Shown: positions 1-9,532, counted from the first letter of the stretch. The stretch is DNA of 64,000 nt from Prochlorococcus sp. AG-355-N16 (GCA_003278545.1 QCEF01000003.1:62001-126000), one strand, 5' to 3'. The notes: generated from the sequence alone by a model not told the origin. Program-made: numbers and translations.

Positions 1-749
1 TATAATGCCTGCTTTACAGAAGCGTTGACATTTTCAACAACTAACTGCAAGTCATTTTTTATTGTTGAATGTTTATTATCAAAATTTAAGTTATTTAAAC
101 AATTATCTCTTAAATTTTTTCTTTTGTTTTCAATCAATTCTCTATTAGTAAGATAATGATCACAAAATCTATTACTATATTTTTTATAAGTTTCAGCAGT
201 AGATACTGATACATTTGGATCTTTTAAAAGAATTACTCCATATTCAAAGTTTGAATCTAGTTTCTCCAAAATTTCGCCTCTTCCAAAACATAATTGAATA
301 CCACCATTTATAAAAAAGGGAATATCAGATCCTAAAGTTGATGCTAATGAACATAATATTTCTTGATCTAAGTTCAAACCCCATAATTTATTAAGACCAA
401 TTAATGTTGCTGCTGCATTACTTGATCCACCAGCTAATCCTGCACCAATTGGGATATTTTTTCTTAAAAATATATTTGCACCGAAATCTATATTTGATTT
501 TTTCCTTAATAGATTTGCCGATTGAACAATTAAGTTATCACTAGATAAGCTTAAATCATTACAATCAGAATCTAGTTTAATTAAACCTTCATTGTTAATT
601 TGAAATTCTAAATAATCAGAAAGATCAATATTCTGCATAATCATTGCTAACTCATGGAATCCATCCTTTCTTTTACCAATAACTTCAAGGTGTAAATTTA
701 TTTTGGCAGGAGATTTTATAATAATTTTCCTTTTAGCTAAATCTTGCAT
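1..749 (-). CDS. ispE: 4-diphosphocytidyl-2-C-methyl-D-erythritol kinase, 3' end outside window
   Basis: GHMP-family kinase of the MEP isoprenoid pathway; it phosphorylates the 2-hydroxyl of CDP-methylerythritol in the cytosol. Translating the minus strand from the ATG at 749 gives MQDLAKRKIIIKSPAKINLH, the typical IspE N-terminus with the PAKINLHL motif. The GHMP ATP-binding loop GAGLAGGSSNAAA lies about 100 residues in (around position 420-450). About 249 codons are inside the window and the family is near 310 residues, so the C-terminus lies beyond base 1. It starts 12 bases after the rsmA stop, so the two are probably one transcript (rsmA-ispE). Confidence 0.93.
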   Translation of the reverse strand, partial: MQDLAKRKIIIKSPAKINLHLEVIGKRKDGFHELAMIMQNIDLSDYLEFQINNEGLIKLDSDCNDLSLSSDNLIVQSANLLRKKSNIDFGANIFLRKNIPIGAGLAGGSSNAAATLIGLNKLWGLNLDQEILCSLASTLGSDIPFFINGGIQLCFGRGEILEKLDSNFEYGVILLKDPNVSVSTAETYKKYSNRFCDHYLTNRELIENKRKNLRDNCLNNLNFDNKHSTIKNDLQLVVENVNASVKQAL

Positions 750-761
750 ATATTTAAATTT

Positions 762-1586
762 TTATTTTTTAATTTTAATACAATTTTCTGCAAGCTTTAT
801 CCATTGGTCAATTGAAATATCTTGTGGTCTTAAATTAAAACAAACTTTTGAATATTCAGATAATTGATTTATCTCTTCATTTGAAAGTATTGAATTAAGA
901 GTATTTCTAAGCATTTTTCTTCTTGAATTAAATGAAATTCGAAGAAGTTTATCTATATATTTTTCTAGACTAATGTCTAATCTTAAATCATTTTTAATTG
1001 GTTCGAAAACTACTAAAGAAGAAAAAACTTTTGGAGGCGGACAAAAAGATGAAGGCGGTACATCACAAATTTTTTTTATTTTTGATAAGAGTTGCATTCT
1101 TACACTAAGCGCACCAGCATTCGGACTTCCTTCTTTTGACAAGACCCTATCTACAACGTCTTTCTGCATTAAAAAAATTATTTTTTCGTAATTATGTTTT
1201 CTTTTAATGCCCAATCGCCCTATGAAAATATCCAATATTGGACCAGTTATATTATAAGGAATATTTGCAACCACTTTTGTAATCTTCTTATTAATTGAAT
1301 CTAAATTTACGGTAAGAATATCTCCCTGCTGTAGTGAAAACTTATCATTATTATTGAATTTATCATTCAATAAATTTATTAAATCTTTATCTAATTCAAT
1401 AGCATGTAATTTTTTAATTTCTGAATCTAACAACTTAGATGTTAAAGCTCCTTTACCTGGACCAATTTCTAAAATAAAGTCATTTTCATTAAGAACAGCA
1501 ATTTCTTTGATTTTTTCTAATATTTTTTTATTTACCAACCAGTGTTGTCCAAATCTCTTTTTTTGATGATGGTTTTTAAAATTCAT
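762..1586 (-). CDS. rsmA: 16S rRNA (adenine1518/1519-N6) dimethyltransferase
   Basis: Dimethylates the two adjacent adenines in the 3'-terminal hairpin of 16S rRNA using S-adenosylmethionine (RsmA/KsgA). The 274-residue protein has the family length. It shows the N-terminal KKRFGQHWL motif, the SAM-binding [10 protein letters not shown] loop (about residues 40-50) and the catalytic [10 protein letters not shown] motif (N6-adenine methyltransferase NxPY type, about residue 108). The C-terminal domain has the usual [10 protein letters not shown] stretch. It precedes ispE in the same direction with a 12-base gap. Confidence 0.97.
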   Translation of the reverse strand: MNFKNHHQKKRFGQHWLVNKKILEKIKEIAVLNENDFILEIGPGKGALTSKLLDSEIKKLHAIELDKDLINLLNDKFNNNDKFSLQQGDILTVNLDSINKKITKVVANIPYNITGPILDIFIGRLGIKRKHNYEKIIFLMQKDVVDRVLSKEGSPNAGALSVRMQLLSKIKKICDVPPSSFCPPPKVFSSLVVFEPIKNDLRLDISLEKYIDKLLRISFNSRRKMLRNTLNSILSNEEINQLSEYSKVCFNLRPQDISIDQWIKLAENCIKIKK

Positions 1587-1642
1587 CTAAAATATAAATA
1601 ATATGTTTAAATTAAATATGAATTTATTTAATACTTTATATC

Positions 1643-1975
1643 ATGAGCTTATCAAAAAAAAATTTAGATAAACTCAATAAATTTAAAAAAAATAAAAATT
1701 TAAATAACGAAAGCGAAAATATAAGTAATTACACAAATATATCTAACAATGATAATTTAATCTCTAATTCAGTTAATTCAGATGATCCCAATAATATTTT
1801 TTATTCGTTAATTGATAATTCAGAATCTTTAGAAGAGACTTCTTACTCTAATAATTCACTAAGAAAAAGTGAGCTTAATCAAATTAATATGAATTCTAGA
1901 AAAGCTAATTTTTCTAAGAATTTAACAACCGAAGAGGAACTATATGATGAATTTAATTATCTTCTTGATGAATAA
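1643..1975 (+). CDS. Asn/Ser-rich hypothetical protein
   Basis: A 110-residue protein of unknown function, divergent from rsmA and 19 bases upstream of rlmH. It begins with a Lys-rich segment (residues 1-20) followed by a long Asn/Ser/Asp-rich stretch with little hydrophobic content, then an acidic tail (TEEELYDEFNYLLDE). No domain was recognised; composition suggests a largely disordered protein. The tight spacing to rlmH and a plausible ATG support a real gene, but low-complexity AT-rich ORFs can also arise by chance. Confidence 0.6.
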   Translation: MSLSKKNLDKLNKFKKNKNLNNESENISNYTNISNNDNLISNSVNSDDPNNIFYSLIDNSESLEETSYSNNSLRKSELNQINMNSRKANFSKNLTTEEELYDEFNYLLDE

Positions 1976-1994
1976 TTAGTTTTAATATTTACTT

Positions 1995-2411
1995 ATGCTT
2001 CAGAGTAATAGATTAACAATTTATGCTATCGGCAAAATAAAAAAACTTTGGATTAGAGATGGAATTAATCAATACAAAAAAAGAATGCCTGAACTTATCA
2101 TTAATGAGTTAAAGACTTTTAATTTAAATAATCTTAGATCTAATAACAATATTATTATCTGCCTAAGTGAAGAAGGAAAGCAGTTTAATTCTGTTGAACT
2201 ATGTTCTTTTCTCTTAAGTTTTAAAAATAAAAAAATTAATTTCCTAATCGGTGATACTGATGGAATAAGTTCAGATATTAAAAAAAATTCAGATCTAATA
2301 TTAAGTTTGTCTCCTTTAACTTTTCCTCATGAATTAGCTAGATTAATTCTAATCGAGCAAATCTATAGAGCTGTTTCTATATCTAACAACTTCCCTTACC
2401 ATCGTTCTTAA
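1995..2411 (+). CDS. rlmH: 23S rRNA (pseudouridine1915-N3)-methyltransferase
   Basis: SPOUT-class (YbeA) methyltransferase that modifies pseudouridine 1915 in helix 69 of 23S rRNA in assembled ribosomes. At 138 residues it is slightly shorter than the usual ~155. It keeps the family signatures: [20 protein letters not shown] near the N-terminus, the SAM-binding knot segment [10 protein letters not shown] (about residues 83-92), [17 protein letters not shown], and the C-terminal [17 protein letters not shown] motif. Confidence 0.95.
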   Translation: MLQSNRLTIYAIGKIKKLWIRDGINQYKKRMPELIINELKTFNLNNLRSNNNIIICLSEEGKQFNSVELCSFLLSFKNKKINFLIGDTDGISSDIKKNSDLILSLSPLTFPHELARLILIEQIYRAVSISNNFPYHRS

Positions 2412-2483
2412 AAAGATTAGATTTAATCTAAAATTAATCTATAAAACTTTAATAACTAACTATTTTTTGAATTTTTATTATAT

Positions 2484-2497
2484 AGTACATATATACT
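2484..2497. promoter_or_regulatory. LexA (SOS) box candidate upstream of umuDC
   Basis: AGTACATATATACT, ending 13 bases before the umuD start. Against the cyanobacterial LexA consensus RGTACNNNDGTWCB it matches at every position except position 10 (A instead of G), and it is nearly palindromic. Location in front of an error-prone polymerase operon fits SOS control. That LexA controls this gene is inference. Confidence 0.65.
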
Positions 2498-2510
2498 ATT
2501 AATTTAAATC

Positions 2511-2924
2511 TTGGATTCCTTTGATTCAGCTACTAAAAAGTTCAGAATACCCTTATTAAATGATTCGGTATCTGCAGGATTTCCTTCTCCCGCAGATGAC
2601 TATACGGAAGAAAATATCGATTTAAATGAACATCTAATATCTAATCCGTTTAGCACTTTTTTTCTTAGAGTTAAAGGTGACTCAATGATAAATGCAGGAA
2701 TTAAAGATAAAGATTTAATAATAGTAGACAAGAGTTTAATCGCCAAGCCAGGGAATATTGTCATCGCAATGATAGACGGAGAATTTACAATAAAAAGATT
2801 ATCTATAAAAAATGATGAATTATATTTAAAAGCAGAAAATCATAATTATCCTGATTTTAGCTTTAAAAACAATATTGATGTACAGATATGGGGAGTTGTT
2901 ATTTATTCAATACATAGCTATTGA
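2511..2924 (+). CDS. umuD: UmuD-like self-cleaving S24 peptidase
   Basis: LexA/UmuD-type serine peptidase that self-cleaves on contact with RecA filaments and then acts as the partner of the UmuC polymerase. In the 137-residue product the cleavage site is Ala22-Gly23, the catalytic serine is S58 in GDSM, and the general-base lysine is K95 (FTIKR); spacing matches E. coli UmuD (S60, K97). No DNA-binding domain is present, which separates it from LexA. Translation probably starts at TTG 2511. The LexA-like box at 2484 lies just upstream, and umuC starts inside its stop codon. Confidence 0.93.
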   Translation: MDSFDSATKKFRIPLLNDSVSAGFPSPADDYTEENIDLNEHLISNPFSTFFLRVKGDSMINAGIKDKDLIIVDKSLIAKPGNIVIAMIDGEFTIKRLSIKNDELYLKAENHNYPDFSFKNNIDVQIWGVVIYSIHSY

Positions 2925-4210
2925 TGAGAATTTCAAGTAATGATGCTATAGCTCTTATAGATGCTAATAATTTTTATGCGTCGTGCGAACAAAATATTAA
3001 TCCTAATTTGAGAAATAAACCAGTAGTAATTTTATCTAATAATGATGGATGTATCATCGCGAGAAGTCCTGAAGCGCGAGCTTTAAAAATTAAAATGGGA
3101 ACTCCTTATTTTAAGATCAAAGAAAAATTAAATAAATTAGATGTAGCAGTCTTAAGCTCAAACTACTCTCTTTACGGCGATATGAGCAGAAGGCTAATGA
3201 ATTTACTAAAAAACTACTGTGAAGAAATAGAAATTTATTCTATTGACGAAGCATTTGTCTCAATTTCCAGACCTAATGATAAAAATCTATATCCTTGGGC
3301 AAGAAACATAAGATCATTAATATATCAGAATCTAGGGATTACGATAACAGTAGGAATAGGAGAAAATAAAGTAAGAGCAAAAATTGCTAATAAATTAGCT
3401 AAAAATATTGATTATTCAGCTGGAATATTTGATTTAGCTAGAACAAGAAATGAGAATAATTATTTAAAAAGAATTAGTGTAGATAAGATATGGGGAGTCG
3501 GGAAACAAACCTCTAATTGGTTGCAAAGTAAAGGTATTAAGAATGCGAAAGAATTAAGAGATATGAAAGAAAATGAAATCATCAAGAAACTAGGCATAGT
3601 AGGAAAAAGATTGCAATTAGAACTGAAAGGTTATAAATGTCTGCCTATAGAAAAAAACAAGAAATCAAAAAGAGAAATTCAGGTAAGCAGGAGTTTCGGT
3701 ACTCCTGTTACAAAATTAGAAGACTTAACTCAAGCACTAGCGACTCACGCAATAAAAGCATCTGAAAAAATGAGAAGTCAGAATTTGCAATCATCTAATA
3801 TTAGAGTATTTGCAAGAACCAGTCAGTATTCAAGTCAAAGTTATCAAAGAAGTGCTCATAGAAAACTTACAAATGCAACAGTCGACACAAATACTATTTT
3901 AAAAATAGTAGTTGAATTATCTAAAGAAATTTATAATCCCGAATATAAATTTTCAAAAGCCGGCGTTTTAATGCAAGATTTAACTAATAGCGAATATTTA
4001 CAGCAATCAGTTATCAATTACAAATCTCAGAAAGATCTAAAAAAATCAGCAAATCTAATGAGAACTATTGATTTATTAAATAAAAGATTCAATAACAATG
4101 CAATTACATGGGCTATTACAAAAACGTCAAAAACTTGGACGATGAATAAGAATTTCTTAAGTCGCTCATCTACAACTGATATAGACCACCTCCCAACTAT
4201 AATAAAGTAA
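2924..4210 (+). CDS. umuC: UmuC-like Y-family DNA polymerase V subunit
   Basis: Error-prone translesion polymerase. The 428-residue protein shows the Y-family active-site motifs LIDANNFYASCEQ (residues 10-22), the conserved SNNDGCIIARSPEAR segment and YSIDEAF with paired catalytic acidic residues near residue 105, followed by a thumb/HhH region (VDKIWGVGKQT) and the little-finger domain; it ends with the UmuC-specific C-terminal region. I chose ATG 2924, which overlaps the umuD stop by one base (TGATG); a TTG three bases earlier is possible. Translational coupling with umuD supports a two-gene SOS unit. Confidence 0.95.
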   Translation: MRISSNDAIALIDANNFYASCEQNINPNLRNKPVVILSNNDGCIIARSPEARALKIKMGTPYFKIKEKLNKLDVAVLSSNYSLYGDMSRRLMNLLKNYCEEIEIYSIDEAFVSISRPNDKNLYPWARNIRSLIYQNLGITITVGIGENKVRAKIANKLAKNIDYSAGIFDLARTRNENNYLKRISVDKIWGVGKQTSNWLQSKGIKNAKELRDMKENEIIKKLGIVGKRLQLELKGYKCLPIEKNKKSKREIQVSRSFGTPVTKLEDLTQALATHAIKASEKMRSQNLQSSNIRVFARTSQYSSQSYQRSAHRKLTNATVDTNTILKIVVELSKEIYNPEYKFSKAGVLMQDLTNSEYLQQSVINYKSQKDLKKSANLMRTIDLLNKRFNNNAITWAITKTSKTWTMNKNFLSRSSTTDIDHLPTIIK

Positions 4211-4216
4211 AAAAAA

Positions 4217-4684
4217 ATGGAATTTATAATATTTTTAAGCAAATTAGATAAAGAGATTCTTAACTTATTAATAAAAGCAAATTACATAGTTGAAGAAAAT
4301 AAAATTGAATGTCTCTTAAATAAAGAAATAAAAGGCCTACATAATTTTGTAGAAAATAAAATAATAATATGTACTGAAAATGCAAAAAGGAAAACAAATT
4401 ATAGAAATAAAAAGAAGCGACCAAACAAAGATAACTTCAAAACAGAATTGGCAATAAGAAAAGCATTAAGGCATGAAGCTACTCATGCCATACAAAAATG
4501 TAACAACAATAAGACCGTAGGGGATATAAAAAATTTAGAAGGTAAATTACATAAAAGTAAGAGGAAATCATTAGAGTTCTCTACTTCAAATTTTTCTGGA
4601 ACTTATGCAAAAGAAGTGGAAGCTTATATTCTTGAAGACAAGCCTAAAAAAGTAGCAAAAATGATTAAAAAATACTGCTTATAA
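4217..4684 (+). CDS. putative zinc metallopeptidase (HExxH) in the umuDC operon
   Basis: A 155-residue protein of unknown function, six bases after umuC in the same direction. It contains LRHEATHAIQKC, a textbook HExxH zinc-binding motif (H86, E87, H90), and 43 residues later KEVEAYI (E133/E135), a plausible third ligand for a gluzincin-type site. The middle is Lys/Asn-rich. The layout (short cytosolic protein, HExxxHAxxxC, downstream acidic helix) recalls the M76/Atp23-type peptidases, but I do not claim membership. No signal peptide or membrane segment is visible. Co-transcription with umuDC suggests a role in the DNA-damage response (inference). Confidence 0.72.
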   Translation: MEFIIFLSKLDKEILNLLIKANYIVEENKIECLLNKEIKGLHNFVENKIIICTENAKRKTNYRNKKKRPNKDNFKTELAIRKALRHEATHAIQKCNNNKTVGDIKNLEGKLHKSKRKSLEFSTSNFSGTYAKEVEAYILEDKPKKVAKMIKKYCL

Positions 4685-4698
4685 ATTTAAATAATATG

Positions 4699-6732
4699 TT
4701 AACTAGCAATAAAATTGCCACAGCGTTGTTTATCCAAAAAATTTATATGTTGTCTTTCCAAGTAATATAATTCCTGAAATTTAATAGCATCTGAGTTTAA
4801 ATCCTTAAAAAGATCATCGATCTCTTTATTAGTGTCAGAAAAACCTGAAGAGGGATTATCAATCAAGATAGATATACAATTTTCTAAAGTTTTTAATCTT
4901 TGAGATCCCCAAGATTCGATCAAGTGTCTACATCTTTTTAAAGAATTATATTTCTCAAGAAGTGATAAAGATCCAAGTAAATTATCTTTAGGATTACTCA
5001 GCAATGTTAAAAACAATTCATTTGGGTTAACAAAACTATTAATTTTATTTGATGAATCAGGATTATTAAGGGCTAAGTAGTCAGGTAGAAGAGAAATTAG
5101 GTCAATGGCAGAAAACTCTTTTTGAAGAATTTGACTATTTGATTGTTTTAATTCATTTAAATAATCTAAACCAAAATTATTTTGCTCAATTTTTGAAATA
5201 GCTTCCCATAAATTTTGAATATAATTAGTATTAAAGCCATTAATTTCTCTTTTGAGAAATTCATCACGAATAAAAAGCCGAAGATCAGGACAATGTAAAT
5301 AATAAAAAATTATTTCCGATTCATTTTTTTCACGTCGAGAAATTTCATTGGGTTGTTCAAATTTTTTTGATCTGCCATGCCAACGAAATCCCTTAACTTG
5401 ATTTCTTAAATCTTGTTCAAACTGTATCGCCAACCTTGCTTGTCCCTTACTCAATCGTTCGGAAACTTTTTGTAAGTAATGGGTTCTTGTTGATGATTGA
5501 GGTAATTTGCTCAACAATTTTACCAATGAAGAAATAACACTCTGGAAGTTTTCAGACTTACTTATATCTTTATCTTTAAAGATCTGATCAATCTCCCAAT
5601 CAATCCAAAAGGATGAATTATCAATTAAATTAAAATAATCTTCAGGGGTATGACTATTCAAAAATTCGTCAGGATCTTTGAAATCATTAAGTTGAAGTAT
5701 CTTAAGATTAATTTGATCATGGAGAGATAAGCTTTCGACTTCTTTTATTACCCTTTTTGTAGCTGATATCCCTGCATTATCAGAATCAAAATTCAAAATT
5801 ATATTTTTATTATCTGTACATCTACATAGTTGAGAAATTTGATACTTATTTAATGCGGTACCAAGGGAAGCTACAGAATTAGCGATACCTTTTGAATGAA
5901 GAGAAATCACATCAAAGTAGCCTTCAACAATAATAGCTTTATCCCTTTTTCTAATATTGCTAGAGGCTTTTTCGAATGCAAACAACATTTTTCCCTTTTC
6001 AAATACCTCTGATTCAGGAGAATTAAGATATTTAGGTTCCTGACCATCAAGAGATCTTCCACCAAAGGCAACTACTCTTCCCTGCATGTCATGTATTGGA
6101 ACGATTAATCTATTTCTAAAACGATCATAAATCTTGTCAGAATTATCTTTAGAAATTGCTAGGCCAGAAGCTAATATTAAATTAATAGGAAGTTTTTCTA
6201 CATTGGATAAATAGTTAAATAAATCATTCCATGAATTTGGGGCAAACCCCAATTCAAAGTCATCAATAATTTTATTACTCAAGTTTCTCTTAGATGTTAA
6301 ATATTTCATAGCCTCTAGGCCGAGAGAATTATTTAATTGAGACTTAAACCAATTTTTAGTGATTCTTAATATTTTATAAAGCTCTTCCTTTCTTGATAAT
6401 TGTTTTTTATAGGCTTCTACTTGAGGACCCTCAAGATTTTCAACATTAATATTATTTTTTTTAGCGAGAGAAAGTACAACATCTGAAAAATTTGCACGAG
6501 TAAATTCCATTAAAAATTTAATAGAGTTACCACCAGCACCACAAGAAAAACAATAATAGAATTGTTTACTTGGTGATACTGTCATAGATGGCTTAGTATC
6601 ATCATGAAAAGGACAAATACCAACAAATTCCTTACCTTTCTTCTTAAGAACAATATGTTCAGATATGACGTCAACAATATCTGCCTTTTCCTTAACCTCT
6701 TGAATAGTTCTTGGGTGTATAGAATGAACCAT
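4699..6732 (-). CDS. dnaG: DNA primase
   Basis: Synthesises RNA primers at the replication fork. The N-terminal CHC2 zinc-binding domain is clear: C-P-F-H near residue 40 and C-F-S-C-G-A-G-G near residue 61. The catalytic TOPRIM domain shows IIVEGYFDVISLHSKG and the metal-binding NFDSDNAG; the C-terminal third is the divergent helicase-binding region. I chose the ATG at 6732 (MVHSIHPRTIQEVKEKADIV), because the conserved family N-terminus begins there; an in-frame ATG 15 bases upstream (6747) is possible. Convergent with the umuDC operon. Confidence 0.95.
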   Translation of the reverse strand: MVHSIHPRTIQEVKEKADIVDVISEHIVLKKKGKEFVGICPFHDDTKPSMTVSPSKQFYYCFSCGAGGNSIKFLMEFTRANFSDVVLSLAKKNNINVENLEGPQVEAYKKQLSRKEELYKILRITKNWFKSQLNNSLGLEAMKYLTSKRNLSNKIIDDFELGFAPNSWNDLFNYLSNVEKLPINLILASGLAISKDNSDKIYDRFRNRLIVPIHDMQGRVVAFGGRSLDGQEPKYLNSPESEVFEKGKMLFAFEKASSNIRKRDKAIIVEGYFDVISLHSKGIANSVASLGTALNKYQISQLCRCTDNKNIILNFDSDNAGISATKRVIKEVESLSLHDQINLKILQLNDFKDPDEFLNSHTPEDYFNLIDNSSFWIDWEIDQIFKDKDISKSENFQSVISSLVKLLSKLPQSSTRTHYLQKVSERLSKGQARLAIQFEQDLRNQVKGFRWHGRSKKFEQPNEISRREKNESEIIFYYLHCPDLRLFIRDEFLKREINGFNTNYIQNLWEAISKIEQNNFGLDYLNELKQSNSQILQKEFSAIDLISLLPDYLALNNPDSSNKINSFVNPNELFLTLLSNPKDNLLGSLSLLEKYNSLKRCRHLIESWGSQRLKTLENCISILIDNPSSGFSDTNKEIDDLFKDLNSDAIKFQELYYLERQHINFLDKQRCGNFIAS

Positions 6733-6826
6733 TGAGATTTTTATCAAAAAATAAATAATGATTTATTTGTTATAGGACAAAATCAAATAAGAATCTACTT
6801 AATTTCACAATAAAACTATTTTTCAA

Positions 6827-7717
6827 ATGATTACTATTGCAAAATTAGAAAAAAATTTTAATTCATTGAATAAGTTTAATTTGGTCTTTGCCTCATTCTT
6901 CTTTAGTTTGATGACTTTGTGTGTAAAAAATATTGACAAAAGGATCCCTATTTATGAATTAGTTTTATTCAGATCATTAATAAGTTTAATAATTACATTA
7001 TTCATTATTAAATTAAAAAATATAAATCCATGGGGCAAAAATAGACCATTACTTATCCTAAGAGGTGTTTTAGGAACTTTAGCTTTAGTTTGTATTTTTT
7101 ATTCGATAAGAAATATGCCCCTTAGTATATCTACCGTCATTCAGTACACATATCCTATCTTTATATCTATATTTGCGGGTATATTTATAAACGAAAAAAT
7201 AACTCGGAATATAATTTTTGCCATAATTTTTGGCTGGATTGGAATATTAGTAATATTAAATCCAAGTCAGTTATCAAATATAGACGTTGAGATTGAAAAT
7301 TTCTCGATTTCGTTAGCGTTTCTTGGAGCAATCTGTACCGCATTGGCTTACGTTACAGTTAAGAAACTTTCATTTACTGAAGATGTTTATGTAATTATTG
7401 AATATTTTCCACTTATTTCTTTTATAACTTTATTGCCAATTGTATTAGTGAACTGGGTTACCCCAAATTGGAGTGAATTAGTTTGGATACTTGGCATTGG
7501 TTTATTTACTCAATTAGGTCAGACATTTTTAACTATAGGATTAAAAAATTTACCTGCCTCTGAAGCTTCAATAATTAACTATTTGCAAGTTTTATTCGGA
7601 TCAATTTGGGGGATTTTGTTTTTTAAAGAAATAATAAACATAAATTTTTTATTAGGCGCCTCACTAGTTTTATTAGGAACTTTTATATCTACAACCAAAA
7701 TACGTAAAAAGATATAA
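6827..7717 (+). CDS. EamA/DMT-family membrane transporter
   Basis: A 296-residue, strongly hydrophobic protein with about ten transmembrane helices arranged as two EamA repeats (roughly residues 15-140 and 155-290). This is the drug/metabolite transporter superfamily pattern, including the first-repeat ELVLFRSLISL and RGVLGTLALVCIFYSIRNMPLS motifs, which resemble the RhaT/S-adenosylmethionine-type carriers. Substrate cannot be told from sequence. It is divergent from dnaG and followed 25 bases later by a small secreted protein. Confidence 0.85.
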   Translation: MITIAKLEKNFNSLNKFNLVFASFFFSLMTLCVKNIDKRIPIYELVLFRSLISLIITLFIIKLKNINPWGKNRPLLILRGVLGTLALVCIFYSIRNMPLSISTVIQYTYPIFISIFAGIFINEKITRNIIFAIIFGWIGILVILNPSQLSNIDVEIENFSISLAFLGAICTALAYVTVKKLSFTEDVYVIIEYFPLISFITLLPIVLVNWVTPNWSELVWILGIGLFTQLGQTFLTIGLKNLPASEASIINYLQVLFGSIWGILFFKEIININFLLGASLVLLGTFISTTKIRKKI

Positions 7718-7742
7718 AATGTAGAAAACAATTTGCTTAGTG

Positions 7743-8093
7743 ATGAAATTCCTATTATTTGCAATATTTTTCTTTTCTCCATTACTCCAAGCGAATGCAT
7801 CAACACCAAAAGCTGCAACGTGTACCAGAAAAGAATATAGAGAAGAATATATTCCTGGAACACAATCAAGCCCAGGCTACGTTAAAAATTACATAGTTGA
7901 TATAGAAATACCTTGTGGAGGAGAAGAAGCAAAAAAGGTTGATAATAACGATTGCAGCGAAGGTTCAGTTATTGGGGGCCTTCTTGGTGCTGGAATAGCA
8001 CTTTCCTCCTCTAAAGGTAAAGATAGATTTTGGGCTGTGCCTGCTGGCGGAGCGGCAGGAGCACTAATTGGTTGTCAGGTGGATGGTGGTTAA
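7743..8093 (+). CDS. small exported glycine-zipper protein
   Basis: A 116-residue protein with an N-terminal signal peptide (MKFLLFAIFFFSPLLQANA, probable cleavage after ANA), four cysteines in the mature part and a C-terminal Gly/Ala-rich stretch (GGLLGAGIALSS, AGGAAGALIGC) typical of glycine-zipper domains that insert in or pack against membranes. I chose ATG 7743; a GTG three bases upstream is also in frame. The stop abuts the TTG start of ruvA. Function unknown; probably periplasmic or envelope-associated. Confidence 0.75.
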   Translation: MKFLLFAIFFFSPLLQANASTPKAATCTRKEYREEYIPGTQSSPGYVKNYIVDIEIPCGGEEAKKVDNNDCSEGSVIGGLLGAGIALSSSKGKDRFWAVPAGGAAGALIGCQVDGG

Positions 8094-8771
8094 TTGATTA
8101 GTTGGATAAATGGAGAATTGGTTGAGTTATGGCAAACTAATCAAAAATTTTTTGTTTTAATAAATTGTCAAGGATTAGGATACGAAATACAAATACTAGA
8201 ATCCTTTTTTCTCAAATTAAAAACAAATCAGATATCTAATAAAAAAATTGCTCTTTGGTTAAAACATATTAAGAAAGAAGATTCAGATTTATTATTTGGT
8301 TTTACATCAAAGGAACAAAAGAATTTCTTTATTGAAATTTTAAGTGTCCGAGGTGTTGGCTCTCAAATCGGTATGGGGATATTAAATAAATTCTCCATTG
8401 GTGAAGTTATCAATGCAATAAATACACAAAACAAAAAATTAATTTGTTCCGTACCTGGTATAGGACAAAAAATGAGTGATCGGTTAATTTTAGAACTAAA
8501 AAATAAATTTAAAAATGAAATACAATTTGAAGAAGAAAAAACCAAAGATGAATTTGAGATTAAGGATCAAGAAATTAAAAAAATGATCGAGGATGTTCAG
8601 TTAACTCTTCAATCATTAAATTACAAAAATAAAGAAATCAGAACTATTTTGCCAATTATTATTAATGAAGTAGATCTCCTTGCAAAAAAAGAAAATAATT
8701 TATCATTTGAAAATTTATTGAAATTAGCTATGAATTATCTAGATAATGATAGTAGTAATATAGCTAGCTGA
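8094..8771 (+). CDS. ruvA: Holliday junction branch-migration protein RuvA
   Basis: Tetrameric junction-binding subunit of RuvAB. The 225-residue product has the N-terminal OB-fold (ISWINGELVELW...GLGYEIQI), two helix-hairpin-helix motifs (LSVRGVGSQIGMGIL and CSVPGIGQKMSDRLILELK) and a C-terminal domain III. The start is TTG at 8094, directly after the preceding stop (taa|ttg), and gives the expected first residues. It is slightly longer than the E. coli protein (203). Confidence 0.93.
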   Translation: MISWINGELVELWQTNQKFFVLINCQGLGYEIQILESFFLKLKTNQISNKKIALWLKHIKKEDSDLLFGFTSKEQKNFFIEILSVRGVGSQIGMGILNKFSIGEVINAINTQNKKLICSVPGIGQKMSDRLILELKNKFKNEIQFEEEKTKDEFEIKDQEIKKMIEDVQLTLQSLNYKNKEIRTILPIIINEVDLLAKKENNLSFENLLKLAMNYLDNDSSNIAS

Positions 8772-8803
8772 CGTAGTATCATAGAGTAAAAGAAATAAAA
8801 TTT

Positions 8804-9073
8804 ATGTCATTAGATACAGCTGAAAAACAGAAGCTGATTGAGACTCATCAAGTACATCCGACTGATACAGGTTCAGCCGAAGTTCAAGTAGCACTACTTT
8901 CAAAAAGAATATCGAAATTAAGTGACCACCTCCAAGGAAACATTCATGATTTCGCTTCAAGGCAAGGATTATTAAAAATGATTGGTAAAAGGAAAAGATT
9001 ACTTTCTTTCATAAAAGACAAAAACGTTCAAAGATATCAAGAGCTAGTAAAGAAAATTGGGATAAGAGGATGA
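8804..9073 (+). CDS. rpsO: 30S ribosomal protein S15
   Basis: Binds 16S rRNA early in assembly of the small-subunit platform. The 89-residue protein has exactly the family length and the signatures [24 protein letters not shown] and [17 protein letters not shown]. The conserved length, start and spacing (32 bases after ruvA) leave little doubt. Confidence 0.98.
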   Translation: MSLDTAEKQKLIETHQVHPTDTGSAEVQVALLSKRISKLSDHLQGNIHDFASRQGLLKMIGKRKRLLSFIKDKNVQRYQELVKKIGIRG

Positions 9074-9082
9074 TTTCAATTA

Positions 9083-9532
9083 ATGAAAAAAAAGCAATCA
9101 AAAAAAAAGGCAAACTTTAAAAAGAAAAAAAATTATCCTGAGAAAACTGCATTTGCTAATCTAGAAAAAGCATCAAGTACTGTAACTATCCCAAAAAGAT
9201 CATCAACTGGGATACCTAAATATGTTGCTGATAGAATGGCAAGAAGAATATTTTTTACAGCAGGAATTCCCACAATATTAGGGATGTCGGTTTTCGTTGT
9301 TAGCTATATTATAGTTACTAGAAATATTGCTGAGATACCTCCTTCATCAACAATTGCAATTTCAGCACTGTTTTTTTTGTTAGGTCTAGCAGGATTGAGT
9401 TTTGGAATATTATCAGCTAGTTGGGACAAAGAGCCTGGATCTTTTTTTGGTATTGAAAATATTCCAATGAACATTAAACGTGCAAAAGCTGCATTTAAAC
9501 CTGCAACTCAAAATTTCGAGGATAAAAGTTAA
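9083..9532 (+). CDS. PAM68-like protein (DUF3464), photosystem II assembly factor
   Basis: A 149-residue protein with a Lys-rich N-terminus (MKKKQSKKKANFKKKKNY), a conserved IPKYVADRMARRI segment and two transmembrane helices (about residues 60-82 and 88-112), then a WDKEPGSFFGIEN motif. This is the DUF3464/PAM68 architecture, found in cyanobacteria and chloroplasts, where PAM68 takes part in early photosystem II assembly in the thylakoid membrane. It follows rpsO by nine bases. The family assignment is strong; the role here is by homology. Confidence 0.85.
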   Translation: MKKKQSKKKANFKKKKNYPEKTAFANLEKASSTVTIPKRSSTGIPKYVADRMARRIFFTAGIPTILGMSVFVVSYIIVTRNIAEIPPSSTIAISALFFLLGLAGLSFGILSASWDKEPGSFFGIENIPMNIKRAKAAFKPATQNFEDKS

